DNA of 64,000 bases from Actinophytocola glycyrrhizae. GTDB lineage: Bacteria > Actinomycetota > Actinomycetes > Mycobacteriales > Pseudonocardiaceae. Location of the stretch: assembly GCF_042653545.1 (NCBI RefSeq), contig NZ_JBHSIS010000008.1, forward strand, positions 62,001 through 126,000, read 5' to 3'. The translations under genes and the position numbers were made by a program. Under the pieces are notes generated by a model. That model had not been told where the DNA came from and did no database searches. It saw nothing but the letters and a program-made list of their open reading frames with translations. Shown in pieces: positions 8,328 to 16,352 of this stretch (position 1 is its first letter; every line of letters starts with the position of its first letter).

Positions 8328-9236
8328 GTGCCACTCATCGAGACCACCGCGCTGCAGAAGCGCTACGACAACAAGGTGACCGCGCTGGCGGACCTCACCG
8401 TCGCGATCGAGCCGGGGGTGGTGGGCCTGGTCGGGGTGAACGGCGCAGGCAAGAGCACCCTCATCAAACTTGCCCTGGGGCTGCTCGAACCGACCAGCGG
8501 TCAGATCCGCGTGCTGGGCCTCGACCCGGTCGCCGACGGGGACCGGGTCCGTGCCCGGGTCGGCTACATGCCCGAACACGACTGCCTGCCACCCGACATG
8601 ATCGCCGCCGAGTTCGTCACGCACATGGCCCGCGTCAGCGGTCTGCCCAAGGCGATGGCCCGCGAGAGAGCCTCCGAGACGCTGCGCCACGTCGGCCTGT
8701 ACGAGGAGCGCTACCGCCGCATCGGTGGCTACTCCACCGGCATGAAGCAGCGCGTCAAGCTCGCGCAGGCCCTGGTGCACGACCCGGAGCTGCTGCTGCT
8801 CGACGAGCCGACCAACGGCCTCGACCCGGCGGGCCGCAGGGCGATGCTGGACCTGGTCCACCGCATCGGCACCGACTTCGGCATCTCCGTGGTGGTGTGC
8901 TCGCACCTGCTCGGCGAGATCGAGCGGATCTGCACCTCGCTGGTCGCCATCGACGCGGGCCGTCTGCTGCGGTCGGCCACCCTCGACTCGATGACGCAGG
9001 CCCGTGACCTGCTGATGGTCGAGGTCGACGAGGACGCGGAGGCGCTCACCCAGCTCCTGGTCAGCCAGGGCCTGGAAGTCCGCGCCGACAAGCGGGTCCT
9101 CTACGTCCGCATCGAGCAGGACGAGGTCTACGACCGCATCCGCGACGCCGTCGCCGACCTCGACCTGTCCCTGCACCGCATCGAACGTCAGCGCCACCAG
9201 GTGGCCGACCTGTTCCGGGAGGTGGCCAGTGCCTGA
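8328..9236 (+). CDS. ABC transporter ATP-binding protein (first of two)
   Basis: About 302 residues from GTG 8328. The Walker A motif is GVNGAGKST, the signature YSTGMKQRVKLAQAL, and Walker B LLLLDEPTNGLD; the H-loop is VVCSHLLGEIE. This is the BcrA/CcmA-like ATPase that drives ABC-2 type exporters. An in-frame GTG at 8304 is possible; 8328 is preferred because a TACGTT -10-like box sits ~5 nt before it, as in leaderless actinobacterial transcripts. The permease gene starts 8 nt before this one ends, so the pair is translationally coupled. Confidence 0.88.
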   Translation: MPLIETTALQKRYDNKVTALADLTVAIEPGVVGLVGVNGAGKSTLIKLALGLLEPTSGQIRVLGLDPVADGDRVRARVGYMPEHDCLPPDMIAAEFVTHMARVSGLPKAMARERASETLRHVGLYEERYRRIGGYSTGMKQRVKLAQALVHDPELLLLDEPTNGLDPAGRRAMLDLVHRIGTDFGISVVVCSHLLGEIERICTSLVAIDAGRLLRSATLDSMTQARDLLMVEVDEDAEALTQLLVSQGLEVRADKRVLYVRIEQDEVYDRIRDAVADLDLSLHRIERQRHQVADLFREVASA

Positions 9237-10089
9237 CACCGGCGTCATCCACGACATCGGCTACCAGCGCTACGACGGTCCGCGGCTGGGCCGCGGCTAC
9301 GCGGCCCGCTCCCTGTACGCCCACGGCGTCCGCTCCGCGTACGGTCTCGGCCGCAGCGCGTGGGCGAAGGTCCTGCCGATGGGCGTGCTGGCCTTCGCGA
9401 GCATGGCGTCGCTGATCCTGGTCGTGGTCAACACCCAGCTGCCGACCCAGGTCATCGACTACGTCGGCATCGCGTCCACGTTCACCTACGCGGCGACGGT
9501 GTTCGTCGCGGTCGTCGCGCCGGAGCTGGTGTCGGTCGACCTGCGCAGCAACCTGTTGCAGCTGTACCTTTCCCGGCCGCTGCGCAAGAGCGACTACGCG
9601 CTGACGAAGCTCGCTTCCCTTGCCACGGCGACGTTCCTGCTGTTCGCCATCCCGATGCTGATCATGTTCCTCGGCATGGCGTTCAACACCGACGCGGGCA
9701 TCGGCGGGGTGTTCGACGAGGTCGGCGGGCTCGCCAAGGGCCTGGTCGCCGCCGCGATCCACGCCGCGCTGCTGTCCGCGCTGGGCCTGCCGCTCGCGTC
9801 GCTGACCGGCCGCCGCGTGTTCGCCTCCGGCATGATCATCGCGTTGTTCCTGCTCACCGCGCCGGTCTCCGCCGCGCTGCAGGAGTTCGGCAGTGGCGCG
9901 CTGGAGAACCTCGGCGGCCTGCTCGACCCGTCGAGCCTGCTCAACGGCGTCGACCAGTGGCTGTTCGGCCCTGGCATCGGCATCGTCCAGACCGGTGACT
10001 ACGGGGTCGTGTACGGCCTGGTCACCGCGGCCCTGATCGCGCTGGGCACCGCGCTCGCGGTGCTGCGCTACAAGAAGGTGAAGTCGTGA
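9229..10089 (+). CDS. ABC-2 type permease (first of two)
   Basis: 286 residues with about six membrane segments. A cytoplasmic N-terminus (HDIGYQRYDGPRLGR and following) precedes the first helix at ~residue 43; it is a conserved opening of actinobacterial ABC-2 permeases. The sequence DLRSNLLQLYLSRPLRKSDY is the typical cytoplasmic loop that contacts the ATPase. GTG 9229 overlaps the ATPase gene and has GGGAGG upstream. It ends on GTGA shared with the second ATPase gene. Cargo unknown; such exporters move antibiotics, lipids or unknown compounds. Confidence 0.85.
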   Translation: MPDTGVIHDIGYQRYDGPRLGRGYAARSLYAHGVRSAYGLGRSAWAKVLPMGVLAFASMASLILVVVNTQLPTQVIDYVGIASTFTYAATVFVAVVAPELVSVDLRSNLLQLYLSRPLRKSDYALTKLASLATATFLLFAIPMLIMFLGMAFNTDAGIGGVFDEVGGLAKGLVAAAIHAALLSALGLPLASLTGRRVFASGMIIALFLLTAPVSAALQEFGSGALENLGGLLDPSSLLNGVDQWLFGPGIGIVQTGDYGVVYGLVTAALIALGTALAVLRYKKVKS

Positions 10090-10997
10090 GTGCGATCGAA
10101 CTGAACGGCGTCTCCCGCTGGTACGGCAACGTCGTCGCGGTCAACGACGTCACGCTCACCATCGGGCCCGGCCTGACCGGGCTGCTCGGCCCCAACGGCG
10201 CGGGCAAGACCACGGTCCTGCACCTGATGGCGGGGCTGATGGCCCCTTCGCAGGGTGAGGTCACCGTCGGCGGCCAGTCCGCGTGGCGCAACCCGGAGAT
10301 GTACCGCACGCTGGGCCTGGTCACCGAACGCGAGAGCGTGCCCGGTTTCCTCACGGCATGGGAGTTCGTGCTGTCGAGCGCGAAGCTGCACAAGCTGCCG
10401 AACCCGGAGGAGGCGGCGCGCAAGGCACTCGCGATCGTCGAACTGGAGGACGCGCAGGACCGCCGCATCTCGACGTACTCCAAGGGCATGCGGCAGCGCA
10501 GCCGGGTCGCGGCGGCGCTGGTGCACGACCCGAAGGTCCTGCTGCTGGACGAGCCGTTCAACGGCATGGACCCCCGGCAGCGGCTCCACATGATGGACCT
10601 GCTGAACCGCATGGCCGACGAGGGCCGGACGCTCCTGTTCAGCTCGCACATCCTCGAAGAGGTGGAGCAGCTGTCGGGCACCGTGCAGGTGATCGTCGCG
10701 GGCAGGCTCGCCGCGTCCGGCGACTACCGGCACATCCGCCGCCTGATGACCACCCGGCCCCACCAGTTCACGATCTCCTCCTCGGACGACCGCCTGCTCG
10801 CCACCGTCCTCATGGGACAGCCGTCGGTGTCGGGCGTGAGCCTGGAGCCGGTCGGGGTGCTGGTGCAGGCCAACGACTACGGCACGTTCACCCGTGCGCT
10901 CGCCAAGCTCGCCCGCGAGCACAAGATCCGCATCACGCAGCTCCTCCCCTCGGACGAGTCGCTCGAAAAAGTCTTCTCCTACCTGGTGGCGACATGA
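10086..10997 (+). CDS. ABC transporter ATP-binding protein (second of two)
   Basis: 303 residues. Walker A GPNGAGKTT, signature YSKGMRQRSRVAAAL, Walker B VLLLDEPFNGMD, and H-loop LLFSSHILEEVE are all intact. The C-terminal third (~residues 220-300) is a variable domain as in BcrA-type proteins. The GTG start overlaps the previous stop (GTGA 10086-10089) and its own stop overlaps the next ATG (ATGA). The protein is a paralogue of the first ATPase, and probably pairs with the second permease. Confidence 0.88.
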   Translation: MSAIELNGVSRWYGNVVAVNDVTLTIGPGLTGLLGPNGAGKTTVLHLMAGLMAPSQGEVTVGGQSAWRNPEMYRTLGLVTERESVPGFLTAWEFVLSSAKLHKLPNPEEAARKALAIVELEDAQDRRISTYSKGMRQRSRVAAALVHDPKVLLLDEPFNGMDPRQRLHMMDLLNRMADEGRTLLFSSHILEEVEQLSGTVQVIVAGRLAASGDYRHIRRLMTTRPHQFTISSSDDRLLATVLMGQPSVSGVSLEPVGVLVQANDYGTFTRALAKLAREHKIRITQLLPSDESLEKVFSYLVAT

Positions 10998-11707
10998 ACC
11001 TGACGATCATGAGCCTCACCGCGCGCGCCATGCTGGGCCGCAAGCGCGTGCTGATGCTCCTCCCGATGCCGATCATGCTCGTCGGGCTCACGCTCATCGG
11101 CGTGCTGTCCGGGTCGAGCGACGCCGAGTGGGGTCCGGTGGTGTTCTCGTCGCTGGGCATCAGCGTCATCCTGCCGCTGACCGCGCTGATCATCGGCAGC
11201 AGCGCGCTCGGCCTGGAGATCGACGACGGAACGATCACCCACCTGCTCACGAAACCGTTGCCGCGCAGCGAGATCGTGCTGTCGAAGCTGGCCGTCGCGT
11301 GGCTGGTGACGACGGTGGCCACCGGTGTTCCCCTTGCCGCCGCGGCACTGATCGCGGGCTCGGGCACCCTCGCGGTCGGCCTGGTGATCGGCGCGGCGAT
11401 CGGCGGGCTCGCCTACAGCGCACTGTTCCTCGCGCTGTCGGTGATGACGAAACGGCCGGTCGCGGTCGGGCTCGTGTACATCGTGCTGTGGGAGAACATC
11501 CTGGTCAGCTACGTCAGCGGGGCGCGGATCTTCAGCGTGCGCCAGCACGCGACCGCGATCGCCGACTCCATCGGCAACACGCAGCTCATCGACGCCTCGG
11601 TGACGGTGACGACGGCGCTGGTCATGTCGGTGATCTTCATCGTGGTGGGGACCGTGGGCGCGACCCAGCGCCTGCGTTCCTTCGCGCTGACCGGAGAAGC
11701 CAACTAG
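10994..11707 (+). CDS. ABC-2 type permease (second of two)
   Basis: 237 residues, about six hydrophobic helices. MSLTARAMLGRKRVLMLLP opens the protein, and the ATPase-contact loop reads DDGTITHLLTKPLPRSEIVL, parallel to that of the first permease. It starts at ATG 10994, overlapping the ATPase stop. It is the last gene of the operon; after the TAG at 11705-11707 comes the composite repeat region. With the three upstream genes it could form one heteromeric exporter or two separate ones. Confidence 0.85.
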   Translation: MNLTIMSLTARAMLGRKRVLMLLPMPIMLVGLTLIGVLSGSSDAEWGPVVFSSLGISVILPLTALIIGSSALGLEIDDGTITHLLTKPLPRSEIVLSKLAVAWLVTTVATGVPLAAAALIAGSGTLAVGLVIGAAIGGLAYSALFLALSVMTKRPVAVGLVYIVLWENILVSYVSGARIFSVRQHATAIADSIGNTQLIDASVTVTTALVMSVIFIVVGTVGATQRLRSFALTGEAN

Positions 11708-12440
11708 GCGCCGGAATTCGGCGAACCTGCCTGCCATCCGTTGTGGGTTGTCCTCGCCGGACGGGCAGGTCTCCGGGGTGGCGGGGACGTTGAGTGGCTG
11801 CGGTTTGGGCGGTCTGTCTGCGGGGTGGGCTTGCGCCACCATCGGGGGTTGCGTGGGGGTGCTGCCCGCTTCGCGGGCAGTTCTCGCTTCGCGGGCCGGG
11901 CACGTAGCGCTGTTCCTGTGGGTGCCCGCCGGGTGCTGCGTGCCCGGCGGGTTGGGTGTGCGTGTCGGTATGTCAGGGTTGGCTGCGGCTTTCGTTGTGG
12001 GTTTGTCCTCGCCGGACGGGCAGGTCTCGGGGGTGGCGGAGGGGTTGTTCGGTGGCGGTTGGGTTCGGGTCTGCCTGCCATCCCGTCGACCTCCCTACGG
12101 GCTATCACACCGCGCCAAGGGGGGCCTTTTCCGCGTGTTGTGATTCGGGCTTTTGGCCCCCCTTGACGCGGTGTGATCGGGCTTCGCCAGGTCGACGGGA
12201 TGGCAGGGAGCCCCTTGGTGGTGGGCTTGCGCCACCGTCGGGGTTGCGTGGGGTTGCGGGCCCGCTTCGCGGGGCCCGGGCGCGTAGCGCCCGGGGCTTT
12301 GGTGCTGTGAAAGGCGCGTTCACGGCAGCCGTGATGCCGTCAATGGGCCATTCACGGCGCTCAACGCCGTCAATGGGCCATTGACGGCACCGGTTGTGCC
12401 GTGAACGCGCCTTTCACGGCATCGGCCCCGCCCCGTCTCG
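11708..12440. repeat. Composite non-coding repeat element, copy A
   Basis: No gene is seen here. Modules in order: CTCGCCGGACGGGCAGGTCTC (11750s and again at 12008-12028), pairs such as CCCGCTTCGCGGG, then a hairpin with perfect 18-bp arms at 12075-12092 and 12189-12206 (CTGCCATCCCGTCGACCT). A second nested stem of about 23 bp lies inside it, around GCCAAGGGGGGCC and GGCCCCCCTTG. Then GGGCTTGCGCCACC, and GTGAAAGGCGCGTTCACGGC palindromes at 12306-12420. The same modules occur in reverse at 57.1-57.96 kb, and in part at 16.2-16.35 kb. Confidence 0.85.
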
Positions 12441-12531
12441 GGGCGACCGCAGGGGTGTGGGTGTGGGGGTTGTGCTGATGGCGGGTTCGTACGCCAAGGC
12501 CACTTCGGGTGATCTTCACGGAAGCAGTCCT

Positions 12532-12792
12532 CTAGGACGCGTGCAGGTGGTGGCGGCCGGGCACGCTGTGCTCGGCCGCCGTTTCCTGTGCGTAGCGGGC
12601 GTCCATCTCGGCCACGACCGCTGCGGACAGTTCCGCCATCGCCCGCATCGCTGGTGAGTCGAACACCAGCTCGCAGATGGTGTTGCCGCTGCCGATCAGC
12701 ACGTGCGCCACGTCGCTGCCACTCACGCTGTAGCTCAGCGGGGTGCCTCGGCTAAGGTCCATCCACGTGCTCATGGCCATGTCGTGTGCCAT
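12532..12792 (-). CDS. Small conserved-type hypothetical protein, divergent from XRE regulator
   Basis: 86 residues; not assigned to a named family. The core SYSVSGSDVAHVLIGSGNTI, then CELVFDSPAMRAMAELSAAV, suggests beta strands followed by a helix. Small proteins of this style are often seen beside XRE-DUF5753/DUF397 gene pairs in actinomycetes, which is the case here. The ATG at 12792 has AAGGA about 8 nt upstream on its strand. In-frame Met codons at residues 5 and 7 are alternative starts. A role as partner of the neighbouring regulator is inferred from position only. Confidence 0.6.
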   Translation of the reverse strand: MAHDMAMSTWMDLSRGTPLSYSVSGSDVAHVLIGSGNTICELVFDSPAMRAMAELSAAVVAEMDARYAQETAAEHSVPGRHHLHAS

Positions 12793-12948
12793 CGTCCCGT
12801 CCTTCCGCTGGTAGCTTTGCCTTGTCGCATTGGCAGGCTATGGACAAGTCGGCAATGGACCTACTCGGTTGCGTACCCGCAACGGGTGACGTTCGCCGGC
12901 GCCCGGTGACGCTATGCTGTTACCGGCCGACAACCACGGAGATTCACG

Positions 12949-13818
12949 ATGGCCCGGACTCCGAAGGCCCAAGCCCTCGGTGCGGCACTCCGGCAGGCAC
13001 GCGAGGACAGGAAGCTGCTCCTGCGTGAACTGGCGGCGATGATCAAGAGGGATATCGGGGTGGTGTCCCGCTGGGAGACCGGCGACCGGACGCCCAAGCC
13101 AGAGCAGGTGGCCCAGATCCTGACGAAGCTCGAAGTCGACGGCGAACGCTACGACGAGATCATGACCCTCGCCTACGGCACCAACGAGTCCCAGTGGGTC
13201 GCCACCACCCTGGGCGAACAACGCCAGCAACTGGCCGCCCTGGTCGACTGGGAAGACAGGGCGACCCGGATCGTGGAAGTGGCCCCGCTCCTGGTTCCGG
13301 GCATCCTCCAGACGAGTGACTACATCCGCGGGATCATGACGGCGGCGGGTGTCCCCGAGGACGAGATCGCCCTGCGAGTCGCCTCCCGCCTCGGCCGCGC
13401 GGATGCCATCACGAAGCGGAAGCCCGCGAACCTCCTGGTGCTCATCGGCCATGCCGCGCTGCACCAGGACATCGGCGGCCGGACCGCGATGCTCGGGCAG
13501 CTCGACCACCTCCTGGAGATGGCCGCCCGCCCGAACATCGAACTGCGCGTCGTGCCCGACCACCGCGGCTGGCATCCCGGGCTGGAAGGCCACTTCATCC
13601 TCATCGACGCTGCCCGGCCCGCTTCCGCCCGGCGGGCAGCCGTCACGTCCGGCTCGATCGTGTTCATCGCCATGCGCCGGTCGGATCTCATGCTCCACGA
13701 GGAGCAGGACGTGGCCGCCTACCGGCAAGCGCTCGACCGGGTTCTGGCCGTGTCCCTGGCGCCGGAGCAGTCCGCGCAGTTCATCTCGGAAGTGCGCAAA
13801 AGAATGGAGAAGAAGTGA
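12949..13818 (+). CDS. XRE-family regulator with DUF5753 (WhiJ-like)
   Basis: 289 residues. An N-terminal HTH (residues ~8-65: GAALRQAREDRKLLLRELAA with VVSRWETGDRTPKPEQVAQI) is followed by a DUF5753 domain. The domain has the usual LVPGILQTSDYIRGIM, LIGHAALHQDIGG, NIELRVVPDHRGWHPGLEG and FIAMRRSDLMLHEEQDV blocks. Proteins of this kind (WhiJ group) control development and antibiotic production, paired with small DUF397 proteins. The start ATG 12949 has GGAG 6 nt upstream. The DUF397 gene begins inside its stop codon region. Confidence 0.92.
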   Translation: MARTPKAQALGAALRQAREDRKLLLRELAAMIKRDIGVVSRWETGDRTPKPEQVAQILTKLEVDGERYDEIMTLAYGTNESQWVATTLGEQRQQLAALVDWEDRATRIVEVAPLLVPGILQTSDYIRGIMTAAGVPEDEIALRVASRLGRADAITKRKPANLLVLIGHAALHQDIGGRTAMLGQLDHLLEMAARPNIELRVVPDHRGWHPGLEGHFILIDAARPASARRAAVTSGSIVFIAMRRSDLMLHEEQDVAAYRQALDRVLAVSLAPEQSAQFISEVRKRMEKK

Positions 13819-13970
13819 TGTGGCGAAAGTCGAGCCGTAGCGAGAACAGCAGTAACTGCGTCGAGGTGCGGAACACGCTCACCGAGTTGCGGGACTCCAA
13901 GAGCACTTCCGCGACCCTGCGCGGGGACGTCCGTCGTCTGGCGCAGGCCGTCAAGGAAGGCCGCCTGTGA
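13818..13970 (+). CDS. DUF397 domain protein (BldB/WhiJ-partner type)
   Basis: 50 residues, starting MWRKSSRSENSSNCVEVRN and containing LRDSK, the two hallmarks of DUF397. ATG 13818 uses the A of the upstream TGA, and the stop (13968-13970) overlaps the GTG of the following membrane protein gene, so three genes are chained. The middle 'DGVAVRDSKDP' part of typical members is replaced here by NTLTELRDSKSTSATLRGDV, and the C-terminal W is missing, so it is a slightly divergent copy. Members act with the XRE-DUF5753 regulator, possibly as an antitoxin-like or co-regulator subunit. Confidence 0.88.
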   Translation: MWRKSSRSENSSNCVEVRNTLTELRDSKSTSATLRGDVRRLAQAVKEGRL

Positions 13971-14551
13971 GCGAACCCCGCGGCGCCCGAGGCTGGTTGA
14001 CCGTCCTGTTCGGACTGCTGTTCGTCGTCGCGATCGCCGGGTGGTCGATCACCGGGTGGCGGGCCTTCGTCTTCGCGACCGTGGCGGCCGGGGTGGCGCT
14101 CGTGGTGGTGGGGGTGGCGACCGCGATCGTCGAGCACCAGCCCGGCATCGTCCTGGTCTCGGCCGCGTACGCCGGGGTCGGCGCGTTGCTCACGGCGACC
14201 GTGTTCGGGTTCGCCTACCTGGAGGAGTCGTGGACCTACGTCCGCGGCGCGCCCGCCGAGGCCCAGGTCGTGAGCTGCGAGGACGACGGCGAGTGCGAGT
14301 CCAGATGGGACGGCCGGACGGGCGAGGTGGAACTCGCGTTCGACATCGAGCCCGGCGACACGGTCCCCGTCCGGGTGCTCGACGACGAGGCCGTGCGCGA
14401 GGGTGGGCTCACCGTGCTGGTCGTGGCCAGCAGCGGGGTGGCGCTCGTGTCCCCGCTGCTGGTCATCGGCACGATCGTGTACGTGCGGCGTCAGGCCACG
14501 GCACGCCACCAGCCATCCGGCGGCGACGCCTCGTCGACGTCCAGCGCCTGA
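13967..14551 (+). CDS. Four-helix membrane protein of unknown function
   Basis: 194 residues. Hydrophobic segments lie at about 10-30, 33-54, 58-83 and 148-172. Between helices 3 and 4 is a ~65-residue polar loop with a CEDDGEC pair that could form a disulfide and a beta-rich stretch (VELAFDIEPGDTVPVRVLDD). The GTG start overlaps the DUF397 stop, tying it to the regulator pair. Its 3' end overlaps the convergent MBL hydrolase gene by 61 nt. Not recognised as a named family. Confidence 0.75.
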   Translation: MSEPRGARGWLTVLFGLLFVVAIAGWSITGWRAFVFATVAAGVALVVVGVATAIVEHQPGIVLVSAAYAGVGALLTATVFGFAYLEESWTYVRGAPAEAQVVSCEDDGECESRWDGRTGEVELAFDIEPGDTVPVRVLDDEAVREGGLTVLVVASSGVALVSPLLVIGTIVYVRRQATARHQPSGGDASSTSSA

Positions 14552-15588
14552 CCCGGCTTCGGAATCGTGACCCGCAGGTCGCCGGCCGCCTTGAGCAGCC
14601 GCTCGACCGGCTCCGACCACGAGTGCATGGCGAGGTTGAACGTGGCCCAGTGCACCGGCACGAGCAACTCCCCGCGCACGGCCCGGTGGGTCTCGACGCC
14701 CTCTTCCGGTGTCATGTGGATGTCCGGCCAGTACGGGGAGTAGGCGCCGACCTGGATGAACGTGACATCGAACGGGCCGTACTCGTCACCGATCCGGCGA
14801 TAGCCGTCGAAGTAGCCGGAGTCGCCGGTGTAGAACACGCTGCGGTCGCGGCCCTTGATCACCCAGGACGCCCACAGCGTGCCGTTGCCGCCGGGCCGGA
14901 GCCGGCCGGAGAAGTGCTGCGCGGCGGTGGCGACCACGTCGACGTGGTCGAGCGAGACCCGCTCGTCCCAGTCCAGTTCGACGATGCGGTCGGCGGGCAC
15001 CCGCCAGCGCTCGAGGTGCGCACCGACACCGAGCGGCACGACGAACCGCAGCGACGGCTGCCGGGCGGCGAGCCGCCGGATGGTCGTCATGTCGAGGTGG
15101 TCGTAGTGGTCGTGGGAGATCACGACGGCGTCCAGGTCCGGCAGGTCGTCCAGCGCCCAGGGCACCGGGTGCAGCCGCTTGGGCCCGAGCACGGGCGACG
15201 GCGAGACCCGGTCGCTCCACACCGGGTCGAAGAGGACGCGCTTGCCCTCGATCTCGACCAGCACGGTGGCGTGCCCCAGCCAGGACACCCGCAGCCCGTC
15301 GACCCCGGCGAAGTCGGGCGCACCGACAAGCGGCACCGGCTGCCGGGGGCGGCGCACCTCCTTGCCGAGGACGAGGTCCCGCATGGCCCCGGACGGCGGC
15401 GGCCCGGCCACGGCCGTGGCCACGTCGTTGTGGAACCGCCCGTCCCGGAAATGCGGCGAACGCCGCATCCGGGCGAGCCGCGCCCCCGTCGGTCGGCCAC
15501 CGATGGCGGCGGGCACCTGCCAGCCGGCGCCGACCAGCGCGCCGACCGGCACCAGCAGCGCCGATCGGCGCATGAGGTCTCTGATCAC
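14491..15588 (-). CDS. MBL-fold metal-dependent hydrolase (UlaG/NAPE-PLD-like)
   Basis: 365 residues. The metal motif is SHDHYDHLD (residues ~156-164). Upstream WLGHATVLVEIEGKRVLFDP is the usual UlaG/NAPE-PLD start of the fold. VFYTGDSGYFDGYRRIG, YSPYWPDIHMTPEEGVETHR and VPVHWATFNLAMHSWSEPVE supply later metal ligands. An N-terminal hydrophobic stretch (LLVPVGALVGAGWQVPAAIGG) may anchor it in the membrane. GTG 15588 or ATG 15573 may be the start. It overlaps the membrane protein gene tail-to-tail and is divergent from the GNAT gene with only 31 nt between. Substrate unknown; phospholipid or lactone-like esters are possible. Confidence 0.85.
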   Translation of the reverse strand: MIRDLMRRSALLVPVGALVGAGWQVPAAIGGRPTGARLARMRRSPHFRDGRFHNDVATAVAGPPPSGAMRDLVLGKEVRRPRQPVPLVGAPDFAGVDGLRVSWLGHATVLVEIEGKRVLFDPVWSDRVSPSPVLGPKRLHPVPWALDDLPDLDAVVISHDHYDHLDMTTIRRLAARQPSLRFVVPLGVGAHLERWRVPADRIVELDWDERVSLDHVDVVATAAQHFSGRLRPGGNGTLWASWVIKGRDRSVFYTGDSGYFDGYRRIGDEYGPFDVTFIQVGAYSPYWPDIHMTPEEGVETHRAVRGELLVPVHWATFNLAMHSWSEPVERLLKAAGDLRVTIPKPGQALDVDEASPPDGWWRAVA

Positions 15589-15619
15589 GTACTCATAGTG
15601 CCCGTGTTTTGCTGAGAGT

Positions 15620-16162
15620 GTGATCGAAGCATTTCAGGAACAGCGAACACTGGTCGGCGAGCGGGTGCGCCTGGTCCCACTTGGCCCGGAACACTTCGCG
15701 GGCGAGTGGGCGATGCTGCAGGACGAGGAGTCGCGGCGGCTGACGGGCACCCACCAGACGTTCACGGAGAAACAGATCCGCGAGTGGCTGACGAAGGTAC
15801 GCCGAGCCACCGACCGGGCCGACTGGGCGATCCTCCACGACGGCGCTTTCGTCGGCGAGGTGGTGCTGAACGACCTGGACGAGGACAACCGTTCGGCAGG
15901 CTTCCGGATCGTGCTGGCCGCGCACGCGATCGGCAGGGGCTACGGCACGGAGGCGACACTGCTCGCGGTCCGCTACGCGTTCGAGGACGCCGGTCTCCAC
16001 CGGGTCTGGCTGGAGGTGTTCGAGCACAACCCGCGCGCCCGGCACGTGTACGAGAAGTGCGGTTTCCGGCTGGAGGGCGAACACCGCGATGCCCTGCTGT
16101 GGGACGGCGAGTGGCACAACACGCACACGATGGCGATCCTGTCGACAGACCGGATGAGCTGA
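15620..16162 (+). CDS. GNAT N-acetyltransferase, RimJ/RimL type
   Basis: 180 residues. The GNAT fold is visible from VRLVPLGPEHFAGEWAMLQD to RHVYEKCGFRLEGEHRDALL. The acetyl-CoA loop is GRGYGTEATLLAVRYAFED (Q/RxxGxG/A position), followed by HRVWLEVFEHNPRARHVYEK. This pattern fits acetylation of a protein N-terminus or of a small molecule, as in RimJ/RimL and related resistance enzymes. It begins at GTG 15620; the divergent MBL gene starts 31 nt upstream. After it comes a short repeat stretch (16185-16345). Confidence 0.88.
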   Translation: MIEAFQEQRTLVGERVRLVPLGPEHFAGEWAMLQDEESRRLTGTHQTFTEKQIREWLTKVRRATDRADWAILHDGAFVGEVVLNDLDEDNRSAGFRIVLAAHAIGRGYGTEATLLAVRYAFEDAGLHRVWLEVFEHNPRARHVYEKCGFRLEGEHRDALLWDGEWHNTHTMAILSTDRMS

Positions 16163-16184
16163 CATCCGACACCCGGCGTCCGAG

Positions 16185-16345
16185 TGCGCCGGGCGCGCAG
16201 CGCCCGCAGGGTGGGCTGCCGTGGCGCTTTCACGGCATTGGCCACGCCGTCACGCGGCACCAAAGCCGGGCGCTACGCGCCCGCCCCGCGAAGCGGGAAC
16301 CTGCCCGTCCGGCGAGGACGAACCACCAACAGAGGACCGCCTGAG
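16185..16345. repeat. Partial copy of the composite repeat
   Basis: Between the GNAT and matB stops this 160-bp stretch carries GGGCGCGCAGCGCCC, a CGCTTTCACGGCATTGGCC module, CGGGCGCTACGCGCCCG, CCCGCGAAGCGGG and CCTGCCCGTCCGGCGAGGAC. These are the outer modules of the composite elements at 11.7 and 57.1 kb, without the central hairpin. No gene is seen. Confidence 0.75.
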
Positions 16346-16352
16346 TCCGGTG

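Noticed and set aside
11708..12440. Small plus-strand ORFs in the composite element as genes
   Set aside because: They cross hairpin arms and repeated modules in several frames, have no ribosome sites and no domain features.
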